From Candidatus Chryseopegocella kryptomonas (lineage in GTDB: Bacteria; Bacteroidota; Ignavibacteria; Kryptoniales; Kryptoniaceae), in the NCBI RefSeq assembly GCF_001536065.1, contig NZ_CZVW01000006.1, forward strand, positions 1 to 64,000: DNA of 64,000 bases. Direction: 5' to 3'. The notes beneath the pieces are model-generated. The model did not search any database. It worked only from the letters and a program-made list of their open reading frames with translations, and was not told where the DNA came from. Shown here piece by piece: positions 18,194-31,267 of the stretch; position 1 is the stretch's first letter, and each line of letters begins with the position of its first letter. The position numbers and the translations under genes are program-made.

Positions 18194-21100
18194 ATGCGCA
18201 GGATTTTAAGCGTTTGGCTTGTTTTATCTTTGATTTTTACTTTTCTCGCACATTCGCAGGATACAAAAGAAAATGCGGAATTTAAACTTGCGATAAATTT
18301 ATACAACGAGGGATTTTACGACCTTGCAATTTCACAGTTAAAAAAGTTTATTGACTCTTACCCAAATAGTCCACAAGTTGCGGAGGCACAATTTTATCTT
18401 GGCATGGCTTACTTTAAACTCCGAAAGTTTGAAGATGCGCAGATGGTGTTTCAAAATTTTGCTCTTTCAAAACCAACACATCCAAGGGCTGTTGAAGCGC
18501 TTTGGAAATCCGCAGAATGTTTCGTTGAAATGAAAAAATATAAAGACGCTGGCTCTGCCTTTGAAAGAGTTAAACTTTTTTACCCCAAAAATCAAATTGC
18601 TCCGAAGGCATTGATTGAATCAGCAAAATACTTTGAACTTGCTGACGATATTCAAAATGCGAAAAAAGTCCTTCTCTCATTGGTTCAAGAGTATCCTGAT
18701 AATGAATACTTTTACACTGCACGATTTAAACTTGCCGACATCCTTGTTAAAGAAGGAAATCTTGAAAAAGCGTTGATTGAATACAGAAAGATCGCAAGTG
18801 AAGTTGAGGATAAAAATTTAAAATTCAGAGCATATCTTAACATTGCAAAAACTAATCTTGCGCTTGGAAAAAGCGAAGAAGCGGAGAAAACACTTCTTGA
18901 AATCACTTCGCAATCTGGTTTAAATTCCGAAATAATCGCTGAATCTTATTTTGAACTTGGGAAACTTTCCGCTGAATTTGGCGAATATGAAAATGCAATA
19001 AATTACACGCTCAAGGCAAAATCTTTTATAACGCAAAGTGATACAAACGAGAATTTAAAAATTTTAAAACAGAAAATTTCGCTTCAACTTGCAAACTATT
19101 ACTTTAACACTGCGGATTATCAAAGTGCGATAAAACTTTACAATGAAATTTCAGATTCTATCTCCGAAACAAGTCCAGAGATATGGTTTAACACTGCGGT
19201 TGCATTTGACAAGATTTTGAATTATCGGAAGGCGAACGATCTTTATCAAAAAATCATTGATTCTGACACAAATTCATTGAGGCGTTCAAGGGCGATTTTA
19301 AATTTTGCCGAAAATTGCTCTCGCATTGGGGATTTTGGAAAGGCAGTTGATTTATACAAAATGTATCTTGCTTCTTATCCAACAAGTGAGTTAATTCCAG
19401 ATATTCTGTTTCGGCTTGGGATTTTATACGAAGAAAAAATTGGCGATTATAAAAATGCAGTTTTTTATTACACTGACCTGATAAACCGCTTTCCAAAAAG
19501 TAAATATGTTGATGAGGCAATTTATCACATTGGATTATGTTATGAGAAACTTGGCGATGTTGACGATGCTATTTCAAGTTTTGAGACGCTGACGAAAAAT
19601 TACAAATCTTCCGAACTATATGAAGATGCTCTTAACAAAATTGAAACATTGAAAAAATTTCACATTCAGCGAAAAGATGATTATGTTAATTCACTTATTG
19701 GTCTCGTTGCAGATATCCTTGTGGGTAAACCCAAAAATGAGTTAATTTTTAAACTTGCGGACATTTACAATTTCTATCTAAAAGATTATTCAAATGCGTT
19801 AAAATACTATGACCTTGCTTTGTCGCTTGGCGGGTTTGAGCCATCGGTGATTGCAAAAATTGGTTATGAAAAATCCGTTTGTGCTTATAATCTTTTTCTT
19901 GAAAATAAATTAAATTCTGACAGCGCAGTGAGCATAATCCGAGGTTTTGTGGATTTAAAAGATGGCGTTGAAGCAGATGAAATTGACAGCGCTGTTTTTT
20001 ATCTTTTTAAAATTCAAGTTTCTGGATTAAGTCAAGATGGAAGACGGAAGATTGCGGAAGAATTCAGGACAAAGTATCCAAGTTCAAAATTTTTCGGTCT
20101 CTTCACAATTGAAGTTTTAAATTACTATTTTTCAAACGAAAACTGGAACGAAGTTATAAAAGTCGCAAATGAAAATTTCAACAAATTTAATCAGGAGCAT
20201 ATACCCGAGGTTTTGTTTAAGCGTGCGTATGCTTATTACAAAATCGGGGATAAACAGAAAGCGCTTTCGGATTTAAATTTACTTTTTGGGAAATATGCTC
20301 CATCCCAGTATGATGCGAGGGCGATGGATTTGCAGGCGCAAATTTTCAAAGAGTTGAAAAGTTATGTTGAAGCGATAAAAGTTTTGCGTGAAATTGAGAA
20401 AAATTATTTTTATGTCGGGCTTGCTGAAAATGTTAAGTTGAAAATTGCGGATATTTACTTTGAATCAGGCGATTATATAAAAGCGATAGATGAATACAAG
20501 AACTATCTCTCGCAGGATGAGTTGGTTCGTTTTGAAAGAGAGCCCGAAGTTGTCTTTAAAATTGCATCTTCTTACCACAAGCTTGGTGACTTTTCAAATG
20601 CAAAGAGATACTACAAAATTTATCTTTCAACTCCGAAGCCAGCTCCAGGTTTGACGCTTCAAGCAATTTTGCCACGCATAGGCGAGGTTTATTATGCGCT
20701 TGGGAACATTTATAAGTCTGAAGGTGTAGGTGAGAAAGCGGTTTATTATTTTGAAAGAGCGGGAAAATTCAGCACAACGCTTGGTAAGAAAGTAATCTTT
20801 GAAACCGCACAAATGCTTTTTGATGCCGAAAGATATGATGAGGCGTTGAAAAAATACAACGAAGCTTTAAGATATGCTCAAAGTGATAGCGATCGTGCTT
20901 TAATTCAGTCAAAAATTATAACTTGTTATTTCAGAATGAACGACATAGACAACGCAAACAAAGGTGTTAATTCATTTCAAAAAGCATTTTCAAAACTTGA
21001 CATAAAAAATTATCTTGCGGAGTTTCAGATTGAGCTTGGGGGTTATTATTTCAGAGGTAGAAATTTTGAAAATGCGAGAAAAGTTTTCAATGAAGTGATA

Positions 21101-21853
21101 AAAAATTATCCCGATACAAAATTTTCCTACCTTGCTCAATACTGGCTTGCGAAGATTGAGGAGTATAACGGTAATGTTGAAACTGCTGTTAAGTTGCTTC
21201 TTGAACTTAACAAAAAACCGCTTGATAAAGACACAAGATTAAGAGTTAATCTCTCGCTTGGAAACATTTACTTCAAACTTGAAAAATATGACTCTGCGAC
21301 GATTTATTACAGATTTGTAGTTGAGACAGCAGATGAGCCAAAAATTCTTCAATCTGCTATGAGCAATCTTCTTGAGTGTTATGATGAACTTGGTTATTAT
21401 GAGCTTGCTATTGGGATTGCAAGAAGATACATTGAGAAGTTTCCAAACGCTGAAGATGTGATTGATAAAAAGATCAAAATTGGTGTGATGTATGAGATGC
21501 TTGGGAATTATGACCTTGCGCTTTCTTATTTTCAGAGTTTGCTTGAAGAAGCAGATAAAGACCTTGAAGCGGAGCTTCATTATTACATTGGCGAGGTTTT
21601 ATATTACAAAGGTGAATATGAACAGGCGATCCTTGAGTTTTTGAAAGTTCCTTATCTTGTTACGAAGAAGACGAGAATTGACTGGACTGCGAACGCTTTT
21701 TACATGGCTGGACAATCTTATGAGAAGATGAAAAAATATGATCAAGCGATAAATATGTATCAGCAGATAATTGACAGACCTGGGATTGATCCTATTTTCA
21801 AAGCAGGAGCACAAAAAGAGATTGAGCGAGTTAGAGCGATTTTAAAACAATAA
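18194..21853 (+). CDS. Very large secreted/periplasmic TPR protein
   Basis: 1219 aa with a signal peptide (MRRILSVWLVLSLIFTFLAHSQ). Almost the whole mature chain is tetratricopeptide repeats of the BamD/YbgF type, recognisable from recurring YYxxGxxY and P-D-S/T-x-F/Y elements (e.g. FIDSYPNSPQVAEAQFYLGMAYFKLRKFEDA cut across residues 45-75). More than twenty repeats fit the length. It is likely a scaffold for envelope protein complexes. The exact partner is unknown. Downstream genes start 17 nt later. Confidence 0.82.
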   Translation: MRRILSVWLVLSLIFTFLAHSQDTKENAEFKLAINLYNEGFYDLAISQLKKFIDSYPNSPQVAEAQFYLGMAYFKLRKFEDAQMVFQNFALSKPTHPRAVEALWKSAECFVEMKKYKDAGSAFERVKLFYPKNQIAPKALIESAKYFELADDIQNAKKVLLSLVQEYPDNEYFYTARFKLADILVKEGNLEKALIEYRKIASEVEDKNLKFRAYLNIAKTNLALGKSEEAEKTLLEITSQSGLNSEIIAESYFELGKLSAEFGEYENAINYTLKAKSFITQSDTNENLKILKQKISLQLANYYFNTADYQSAIKLYNEISDSISETSPEIWFNTAVAFDKILNYRKANDLYQKIIDSDTNSLRRSRAILNFAENCSRIGDFGKAVDLYKMYLASYPTSELIPDILFRLGILYEEKIGDYKNAVFYYTDLINRFPKSKYVDEAIYHIGLCYEKLGDVDDAISSFETLTKNYKSSELYEDALNKIETLKKFHIQRKDDYVNSLIGLVADILVGKPKNELIFKLADIYNFYLKDYSNALKYYDLALSLGGFEPSVIAKIGYEKSVCAYNLFLENKLNSDSAVSIIRGFVDLKDGVEADEIDSAVFYLFKIQVSGLSQDGRRKIAEEFRTKYPSSKFFGLFTIEVLNYYFSNENWNEVIKVANENFNKFNQEHIPEVLFKRAYAYYKIGDKQKALSDLNLLFGKYAPSQYDARAMDLQAQIFKELKSYVEAIKVLREIEKNYFYVGLAENVKLKIADIYFESGDYIKAIDEYKNYLSQDELVRFEREPEVVFKIASSYHKLGDFSNAKRYYKIYLSTPKPAPGLTLQAILPRIGEVYYALGNIYKSEGVGEKAVYYFERAGKFSTTLGKKVIFETAQMLFDAERYDEALKKYNEALRYAQSDSDRALIQSKIITCYFRMNDIDNANKGVNSFQKAFSKLDIKNYLAEFQIELGGYYFRGRNFENARKVFNEVIKNYPDTKFSYLAQYWLAKIEEYNGNVETAVKLLLELNKKPLDKDTRLRVNLSLGNIYFKLEKYDSATIYYRFVVETADEPKILQSAMSNLLECYDELGYYELAIGIARRYIEKFPNAEDVIDKKIKIGVMYEMLGNYDLALSYFQSLLEEADKDLEAELHYYIGEVLYYKGEYEQAILEFLKVPYLVTKKTRIDWTANAFYMAGQSYEKMKKYDQAINMYQQIIDRPGIDPIFKAGAQKEIERVRAILKQ

Positions 21854-21870
21854 AAAATCTGGATTAAAAA

Positions 21871-25178
<3,308 letters not shown>

Positions 25179-25179
25179 A

Positions 25180-27402
25180 TCAATTACGCCAGAGATATTG
25201 AACTTTTAAAAAGAACTCACGATTTGTCTGCCTCACGCCATAAGGTTCTTCGAAGTCAATCATATCAAGAGTTGAACCGATGTAAAAAATTGTGAATGGA
25301 TTAAGTTTAAAGCTTAACAATGGAAAAACCTGAACAGAACCGCTGAATGAATTATACTGCGTTATCAATCGCACGAACAGATTCGGATTAAACTGATAGA
25401 TTCCAACAAGCCCAGTTATATAGCCGTCGTAAAATTTTTCTTTCGTTTCAATATCTTTCAAATTCGCTTTTTGATACCAGATAGAAATTTCAATTTTATC
25501 TGTTGGTTTAAGTTTAAACCATGCGCCGAGTTCTGTCCCTAAACCAAGTTTTGGCTCATCCGTGCGATAAATATATTTCCCATATGAGCCGTTAAATTGC
25601 AAACTTAAAAATCCAGTTGGGGTAGAGTAAATGTTTGCAAAAATACGATGAATGTTTCTGAATCTATGATTTCTGAAAATTTCATCGTTTAATGGAAGAA
25701 ATCCAATGAATACATTTGTTTGAGTTTTTAATTGTCCGCCAATCCCAAGCATGAACCATTTTTCTTTCTGCGCCCCGAAATAATTAAATCTAATCCCGCC
25801 CTCGGCTGTTAAAAATGCAATGTCTATAAATGAATTTTTGGGATAAAGTGTAAATTGATTCTCAATAGTTAAAACTCTCCCGTTGTTTGATGTGACAAAA
25901 CCTAAATGTGGTTGAAATGTTGGTGAAAGGTCGCGGTAGGAAATGTCAAGTTCGTGATGTTTTGTGTTTCTTGTAAATCTCAAAATTACTCCTGTCCCAG
26001 AATATCTTTCACCGTTAAATGTTGCATCAAAGTTTGAATTTCCAAATTTTCTTGTGCTTGAAAATATGTCAGAGTTATTTATCTCTTTCGTCAAACTGTA
26101 AAGAATTTGCCCCCTGAAATAATAGCTCTTCCAGAAAAATAAACTCCAATCAACACCACCGACATAATTATACGCATCGTTTAAATTTCTCGTCGTCAAA
26201 AGAAAACCTGCATAAGATTGTTCGCCGAAGTCGTATCTAATTCGTCCGATGTTTGAGAGTGATTTTAAATTTGTTGAGATCGTTGAACTCTCTTCTTCAC
26301 CTGGAATAATAAATGTTGTATTTCTGTCAAGTGATGAAAGATAGGCAATGGTTATTTTATTTGACTTTTGTTTCAATTTCAAAGCAAAGAGTGGATTGTT
26401 TATCATTCTTGAATAAAATGCATTTATCGGCGTTCTAAAAATTTCCGCACCTTCAAGAAAGAAAGGTCTCTTTTCGGGATAGTAGAGCGCAAAAGTCGTA
26501 TTTACATTTATCTGATATGCGTCGCTTTCAACTTGGCTGAAATCCGGATTTAAAACGCCTTCAATTGTAAGTTCAGGATTTGGAGATATTTTTACGCCAC
26601 TTCCAAATCTTCCTTTTATCGGCTCGTTTTTAAATTCAAGTGAAGGATCATAATCTTTTAGAAAGCCAGATTGATAACCCATTGCATAAGGTAAAATTTC
26701 AATTAAGCTTGTTGAAGTAATTTCATCAAGTCCCGTTAATTTCCCGCCTTGACATAGAAGGCATGGATTGTTTTTATCAAAAGGTGTCCATGAGAAGATA
26801 AATCTACTTTTGCGAGGATAATTTCTTCCGATTAAAATGTTCCATTCGTGATTTTTCTTTTTCGGAAATCTCAAACTTTTAAATGGAATTGCAATTTCAA
26901 CAGTCCAGCCGGAGTCATTTACGAAGCCAGCCGAACGCCAGATAAAGTCAAAACTCATATCTTCTGAATTCCCAGCTCTTATGCCATCTCCTTGAATTCC
27001 GTATGGATTTACCGCAAGCTCGTATGCATTCTGATTGTCTCCGTATGTGTCAATTATTAAAATGATGAAGTCATCTTCCCAGATTTTATCTCTGTCTGTT
27101 AAGTGTGCTCTTATTTCTTTCGGGTTTGTGTCATAGCATATGAATCCGAAGTAAAAATTTTCATTGTCGTAAAGAACCATCGCTGTTGTTTTTTGAAGTG
27201 CGGGTTCGTTGTCGGTGATTTGAACTTCGTAGTTTAATTGAACTTTTTCTGCTATTTCCCAAGATTTTTCATCAAGTTTTCCGTCAATTTTAATTGGTTC
27301 GTTAGTTTTAAGGGCTTTGATTTTGTATTCGTTTTGTGAAATTGCAGGATTTAAGAAGGTGAGAAGAGAGATAAAGATGATTAGTTGTAGATGTTTTGAC
27401 AT
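25180..27402 (-). CDS. CBM9-like / DUF5916 outer-membrane protein
   Basis: 740 aa with a signal peptide (MSKHLQLIIFISLLTFLNPAISQ). Residues ~25-230 resemble a family 9 carbohydrate-binding module (KIDGKLDEKSWEIAEKV; VLYDNENFYFGFICYD; WTVEIAIPFKSLRF). The remainder is the DUF5916 beta-barrel, including NPDFSQVESDAYQINVNTTFALYYPEKRPFFLEGAE across ~300-340. Such proteins are abundant in Bacteroidetes and relatives; the ligand is unknown. The stop lies 1 nt from the end of the GHMP gene on the other strand. Confidence 0.88.
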   Translation of the reverse strand: MSKHLQLIIFISLLTFLNPAISQNEYKIKALKTNEPIKIDGKLDEKSWEIAEKVQLNYEVQITDNEPALQKTTAMVLYDNENFYFGFICYDTNPKEIRAHLTDRDKIWEDDFIILIIDTYGDNQNAYELAVNPYGIQGDGIRAGNSEDMSFDFIWRSAGFVNDSGWTVEIAIPFKSLRFPKKKNHEWNILIGRNYPRKSRFIFSWTPFDKNNPCLLCQGGKLTGLDEITSTSLIEILPYAMGYQSGFLKDYDPSLEFKNEPIKGRFGSGVKISPNPELTIEGVLNPDFSQVESDAYQINVNTTFALYYPEKRPFFLEGAEIFRTPINAFYSRMINNPLFALKLKQKSNKITIAYLSSLDRNTTFIIPGEEESSTISTNLKSLSNIGRIRYDFGEQSYAGFLLTTRNLNDAYNYVGGVDWSLFFWKSYYFRGQILYSLTKEINNSDIFSSTRKFGNSNFDATFNGERYSGTGVILRFTRNTKHHELDISYRDLSPTFQPHLGFVTSNNGRVLTIENQFTLYPKNSFIDIAFLTAEGGIRFNYFGAQKEKWFMLGIGGQLKTQTNVFIGFLPLNDEIFRNHRFRNIHRIFANIYSTPTGFLSLQFNGSYGKYIYRTDEPKLGLGTELGAWFKLKPTDKIEISIWYQKANLKDIETKEKFYDGYITGLVGIYQFNPNLFVRLITQYNSFSGSVQVFPLLSFKLNPFTIFYIGSTLDMIDFEEPYGVRQTNREFFLKVQYLWRN

Positions 27403-27488
27403 TTCACAAGGTTTCGTTTTGTTTGCGATTTTATTTCGGTATGTTTTTACGAAAGGCGGGATTTTAAAGTTACAGATGCTGAAAAATC

Positions 27489-27514
27489 AAAAAACCTCCC
27501 CAGATGGGGAGGTT
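27489..27514 (-). terminator. Intrinsic terminator of the ZnuD-like receptor gene
   Basis: On the minus strand a perfect 9-bp stem (AACCTCCCC with GGGGAGGTT, 27493-27514) with a 4-nt loop is followed by a T run, 15 nt after the receptor stop. It separates the receptor from the DUF5916 gene downstream. Confidence 0.8.
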
Positions 27515-27528
27515 TATGAATGAGTTAA

Positions 27529-29697
27529 TCAAAACAGAAGATGATAAATCAAGCTTACATTTCGCCCCGGCATTGGAGCAAAACTTTTTATCCTTGAAAG
27601 ATGATCGTAATATGTTTTATTTGTTAAGTTTTCAATGTTAAGATTTATCTCATGTGCAAGTCCGAAGGAAATCAATCTCAATCCAAAATGCAAATTTATA
27701 ATCCCATAGCCGGGCGTTCTCGTTTCATCCGGGGCGATTTTATTTTGCGATGAAACTAATTTAATTTCAGCTCCAAAATTATATTTGCTCGTTCTATATT
27801 CAATCCCAATAATACCTCTCAACGGTGGGATGAACGGGAGGTATTCGTCAACATCTCTTTTTTTACCTTCAACATAATCAACAAGAATTGATGTGTTAAG
27901 ATGTCTTATCGGCTCAAATTCAAATTTTGCTTCAAAACCACGCAAAACAGAGTTTGAAGATGTGTATCCATAAATTGGAAGCCCAGATACACTGTCAACC
28001 TCGCCAGTGTTATATGGATAGACGAAGTTATTGATGTAGTTCAGAAAAAGCGAAACATCAACATTTGATCTTTGCGTCAGCCATCTAAATGAGAGATCAA
28101 CCTCGTTTGATATTTCCGCTTTTAAATCAGGATTTCCAACTTCAAAACTTAAAGTCCCAAGGTGTGGTCCATAGGCAAATAGCTCTTGCAGTGATGGAAT
28201 TCTGAACCCTCGGGAGAAACTTAAAGTTAAATTCATCGGATCGGCGAGTTTATAAACAAATCCAGCAGATGTTGAGAAGACGCTGAAATTTTTAACTTGA
28301 GATGGCGCATTTTCAAATTCTTTTGACTTAATGCGAGCGAAATCGTATCTTACGCCAGTTTGAATTGTTAATCTGTTAAGTTCAAGTTCTTCGTAAAGTA
28401 TTAAAGAAGCAAGATAAAGGTTTGCATCCGCAAAAAATTTCTCTTCGCCTGTGGTGCTGTAATTTTGATACATAAAGCTTGAACCAAGCATCCCGGATAA
28501 ATTCCCAATTTTTGCATGTTTTAATTTCAAATCAGATGTTAGCGTCCTCGTTTTTATGTGCGTTGCAATTTCTCCATTTTCAAGTTCCCTGTGGTCGTAA
28601 TCAGTTTGATTAATTTGCAATTCAATACCTTGAATTTTTGAATTTTCAAATCCAAGCTCGGATTTAAAAGCAAATTTGTTTCTGTTTATCTTAAATCTTG
28701 GATGTTCTTCATCTTCAGTTGGGACACCGTAATTACCTTGATAATTTCTGAAAGCAAATCCAGTTGTTAAGTTTTTTGCGTGATAAGCTATCCCGATTGA
28801 AGATGTCAAGTTTTCAGATTCTGTGTTGTTGAGCGTTCCAATTGGAGTTTTCGTATCGCCGTTTTTTCTGTATCCAAATTCGCCTCTAAAACCAAAATTT
28901 TTAATTCCATAATCAAACGCACCTGAGCCAGATAAAGACGAATTGACACTTGAACCAATCAATCTCATAGAACCACGGAGTTTATCGTGAACTGTTTTCG
29001 GTATGTCTTCTGAGATTATGTTTATTGCACCGCCAACGGAATTAGTCCCGTAGAATAAACTTGCTGGACCGCGGATTACCTCAATTCTTTCAACTGATGT
29101 TGGTTCAAAAGAGATAGCGTGATCTGGCGATAAATCAGAAGCGTCTCCTATTCTCACGCCGTTTTCAAGTATTAAAATTCTTGTGCCCGTTAGCCCACGT
29201 ATCACAGGTCGTCCGACATTTGAGCCGTTAAATTCAAGATTTATCCCTGGTTCATATGAAAGCGTCTTTGCAATGTTATCGCTCAATCTTAAACCAAGTT
29301 TGTCTTCATCAAGCACTGCGATTGGTTGATGTATTTCAAATGCACTTCTTTCATACATCGTTCCTGTAACCACAACTCCGGGGAGTGAAATTGCAGTTTG
29401 CTCAAGCTCAATGTTTAATTCAACTGTTTCATCATCTTTTAAATTTATCTTCTTTTGTGTTTTTTTATAGCCGACATAGCTAACTTCAATCGTGTAATTT
29501 CCCGCTGGGACTTTGTTGATGATGAAAGTTCCATCGTTTTTAGTGATCGTTCCTCTTTTGAGTTCAATGAGATGAACATCGGCGAAAGGAAGCGGTTCTT
29601 TCGTGGTTTTGTCTATAACTTTGCCTTTAATTGTTCCCTGCGCAAATAAATTTATGTGAAAGAATATAATAAGCCCAAACAAGATTATTTTTCGCAT
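27529..29697 (-). CDS. TonB-dependent receptor, ZnuD-like (probable metal uptake)
   Basis: 722 aa from the ATG at 29697; the open frame extends 5 codons further, but MRKIILFGLIIFFHINLFAQ is the natural signal peptide. It has a CarboxypepD_reg-like domain (about 20-110; GKVIDKTTKEPLPFADVHL), a plug with RPVIRGLTGTRILILENGVR, then a barrel ending in Phe. The segment GDASDLSPDHAISFEP just before ERIEVIRGPASLFYG resembles ZnuD-type zinc receptors. A small His/Cys-rich protein lies 67 nt upstream, and an intrinsic terminator follows. Zinc or another metal is the best-supported ligand, by inference. Confidence 0.85.
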   Translation of the reverse strand: MRKIILFGLIIFFHINLFAQGTIKGKVIDKTTKEPLPFADVHLIELKRGTITKNDGTFIINKVPAGNYTIEVSYVGYKKTQKKINLKDDETVELNIELEQTAISLPGVVVTGTMYERSAFEIHQPIAVLDEDKLGLRLSDNIAKTLSYEPGINLEFNGSNVGRPVIRGLTGTRILILENGVRIGDASDLSPDHAISFEPTSVERIEVIRGPASLFYGTNSVGGAINIISEDIPKTVHDKLRGSMRLIGSSVNSSLSGSGAFDYGIKNFGFRGEFGYRKNGDTKTPIGTLNNTESENLTSSIGIAYHAKNLTTGFAFRNYQGNYGVPTEDEEHPRFKINRNKFAFKSELGFENSKIQGIELQINQTDYDHRELENGEIATHIKTRTLTSDLKLKHAKIGNLSGMLGSSFMYQNYSTTGEEKFFADANLYLASLILYEELELNRLTIQTGVRYDFARIKSKEFENAPSQVKNFSVFSTSAGFVYKLADPMNLTLSFSRGFRIPSLQELFAYGPHLGTLSFEVGNPDLKAEISNEVDLSFRWLTQRSNVDVSLFLNYINNFVYPYNTGEVDSVSGLPIYGYTSSNSVLRGFEAKFEFEPIRHLNTSILVDYVEGKKRDVDEYLPFIPPLRGIIGIEYRTSKYNFGAEIKLVSSQNKIAPDETRTPGYGIINLHFGLRLISFGLAHEINLNIENLTNKTYYDHLSRIKSFAPMPGRNVSLIYHLLF

Positions 29698-29764
29698 GGC
29701 TTTGAAAACCAAATTTTGTTTTTAAAAAATTTTTTTCAGAGAAATGAAAAAGTTTAAAGATGGA

Positions 29765-30091
29765 TTACAAAACTGGGGGAGCACGCTTTAGGATTGAAAG
29801 ATAGTTGAGAGGTTTTGGGAAAGGTAAAATCTCAGCAGTTGAAATGTTTTCTGTCTCAGCTGTAAAATCTAAAGTGTAAATTTTTGAAGAGAGATGGTTT
29901 AAATTAAGCGATGTTAAAACGCAGGCAAATTCGGAATTTAAACCGGGATGAAATTTGTGGTTTATGCAGTTGTGTTCGGTTATTTGCTTTGAATCGTGGC
30001 TTAAATGAAAATGAAAGTTAAGTCCGACATAAACAAGTCCAACAAGATAAATCGCAAGCGTAAGCAATATGTAAATTTTTCTTTGCTTCAA
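29765..30091 (-). CDS. Small His/Cys-rich membrane-anchored protein
   Basis: 108 aa. One N-terminal hydrophobic helix (about 7-26) is followed by a histidine-rich outside segment (HFHFHLSHD, EHNCINHKFH and a second Cys in EFACVL) and a C-terminus ending RAPPVL. Short proteins with this design occur upstream of metal-related TonB receptors and efflux genes in Bacteroidetes. No named family assigned with certainty. Same strand and direction as the ZnuD-like receptor, so the pair is probably one metal-handling unit. Confidence 0.62.
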   Translation of the reverse strand: MKQRKIYILLTLAIYLVGLVYVGLNFHFHLSHDSKQITEHNCINHKFHPGLNSEFACVLTSLNLNHLSSKIYTLDFTAETENISTAEILPFPKPLNYLSILKRAPPVL

Positions 30092-30154
30092 AGTCAGCCA
30101 AATTTGTTTTGTTATTCAAAATTTTTAAACACAGTTGCGAAAATTCTTGTTCCA

Positions 30155-31075
30155 TCAAATCTCAAGGATGCGTTTTAAATTTCCGGAAAGTATTTTTTGA
30201 ATTTCTTCATCTGTTAAACCAAGTTCGTTCATTATCTCAAGCTGTTGATTTAAGATGTCAATTCTATATCCACGAGGGAAAACACCGCTGTCCGTCCCAA
30301 AAATAATTCTATCAACCCCGAAAACATCAATCGTCTTTGCGAAGACATCTTTGAGATCAATTTTATAAGGTAAAACTTTTATCCAAGAATTTGAGCTTGA
30401 TGTATCAACATAGACATTTTTACATTGAGAGCCGAGCATTAAAACTTCGCGCAGGTATCCAGCGCCAAAGTGTGGTATTATGAAGTTAACATCCGGATAT
30501 CTTACTGCAACTCTGTGAAGGTCGGTTGGATTGCTGTATGTCCCATCAATTTGGTCGTTTAATCCAATTGCTTCGCGAATGGGTATTTTCAAAATTCCAA
30601 AATGTGTGAAGACGATGATTTTATATTCTTTTGCGATCAAATAGATTTTTTCAAGCAATTCATCATAAACGTGTATATGATAAAGTGCTGGAAAAAGAAT
30701 AATTCCCTTCATCCCCATATTTTCAACTGCGTGCTTTATATTAGATTCAACTTCCGATGAGAGTGGGTTTATTGTGATAAAGCCGATAAATTTATCCGGG
30801 AAAGCCGAAATTGCGGTTGCCACGGAAAGCGCATCTTCTGGAATGCTTGCAAATAGAACAAGTTTTGAAATTTTATATTTTTCCATTTCCTCAATCCATC
30901 GTCTTGCGAGTTGCACGGGACTAACTGGTGGGGTTTCTATTCCGTATTTTTCTTTAAGATTTGAAAATTCTTCGCTCAATGGTGTTTCTTTTGTCTTCAT
31001 TCTTATGAGAGTTTTGAAGAAGTTAAATGAGAAAAAGTGAACATGGGCATCCCAGATTTCAAATTTTTCCGTCAT
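30155..31075 (-). CDS. TIM-barrel amidohydrolase (Amidohydro_2, COG2159 type)
   Basis: 306 aa, no signal peptide. Metal-binding motifs are visible: WDAHVHFF at the start (HxH), IVFTHFG near residue 150, NFIIPHFGAG near 200 and IIFGTDSGVFPRGY near 265 (catalytic Asp). The family covers decarboxylases and hydrolases of aromatic or cyclic substrates; the substrate is not predictable. It lies downstream of the small-RNA candidate at 31151-31232; if the terminator there leaks, the RNA would be its 5' leader. Confidence 0.83.
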   Translation of the reverse strand: MTEKFEIWDAHVHFFSFNFFKTLIRMKTKETPLSEEFSNLKEKYGIETPPVSPVQLARRWIEEMEKYKISKLVLFASIPEDALSVATAISAFPDKFIGFITINPLSSEVESNIKHAVENMGMKGIILFPALYHIHVYDELLEKIYLIAKEYKIIVFTHFGILKIPIREAIGLNDQIDGTYSNPTDLHRVAVRYPDVNFIIPHFGAGYLREVLMLGSQCKNVYVDTSSSNSWIKVLPYKIDLKDVFAKTIDVFGVDRIIFGTDSGVFPRGYRIDILNQQLEIMNELGLTDEEIQKILSGNLKRILEI

Positions 31076-31150
31076 TTTAAACTCCAGAAATTTTTTCTTT
31101 TGTTCAGTTTTAAAATATCAAAATCAAAGGAAGTTTTCAAATGGTCGGTA

Positions 31151-31232
31151 AAAAAATAAAAAAAGACCGCTGGCGCTCGGGGACACACGCCAGCGATCCC
31201 GGCGGGAAAGGAAACGGGGATGATTATGCCTC
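31151..31232 (-). ncRNA. Candidate small RNA (or terminated leader), about 80 nt
   Basis: Read on the minus strand, a strong promoter (31267-31239) is followed by ~80 nt without an ATG. It ends in a perfect 8-bp GC stem (CGCTGGCG 31195-31188 with CGCCAGCG 31175-31168, 12-nt loop) and a run of seven T, A, then more T. A second, weaker stem (ATCCC/GGGAT) lies just 5' of it. This is a complete transcription unit inside a divergent intergenic region where neither flanking gene needs a terminator. I cannot match it to a known RNA family. It could instead attenuate the amidohydrolase gene 76 nt downstream. Confidence 0.62.
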
Positions 31233-31238
31233 GCTATA

Positions 31239-31267
31239 AATATAATAAATCAAAAATCTTTTGTCAA
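31239..31267 (-). promoter_or_regulatory. Near-consensus sigma-70 promoter
   Basis: Minus strand: TTGACA (31267-31262), exactly 17 nt, then TATATT (31244-31239). The -35 is perfect and the -10 differs by one base from TATAAT. It points at the small-RNA candidate. It is the best promoter match I noticed in the window. The remaining intergenic sequence (31076-31150, 31268-31437) shows only AT-rich DNA and a weak 7-bp hairpin at 31394-31416. Confidence 0.72.
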
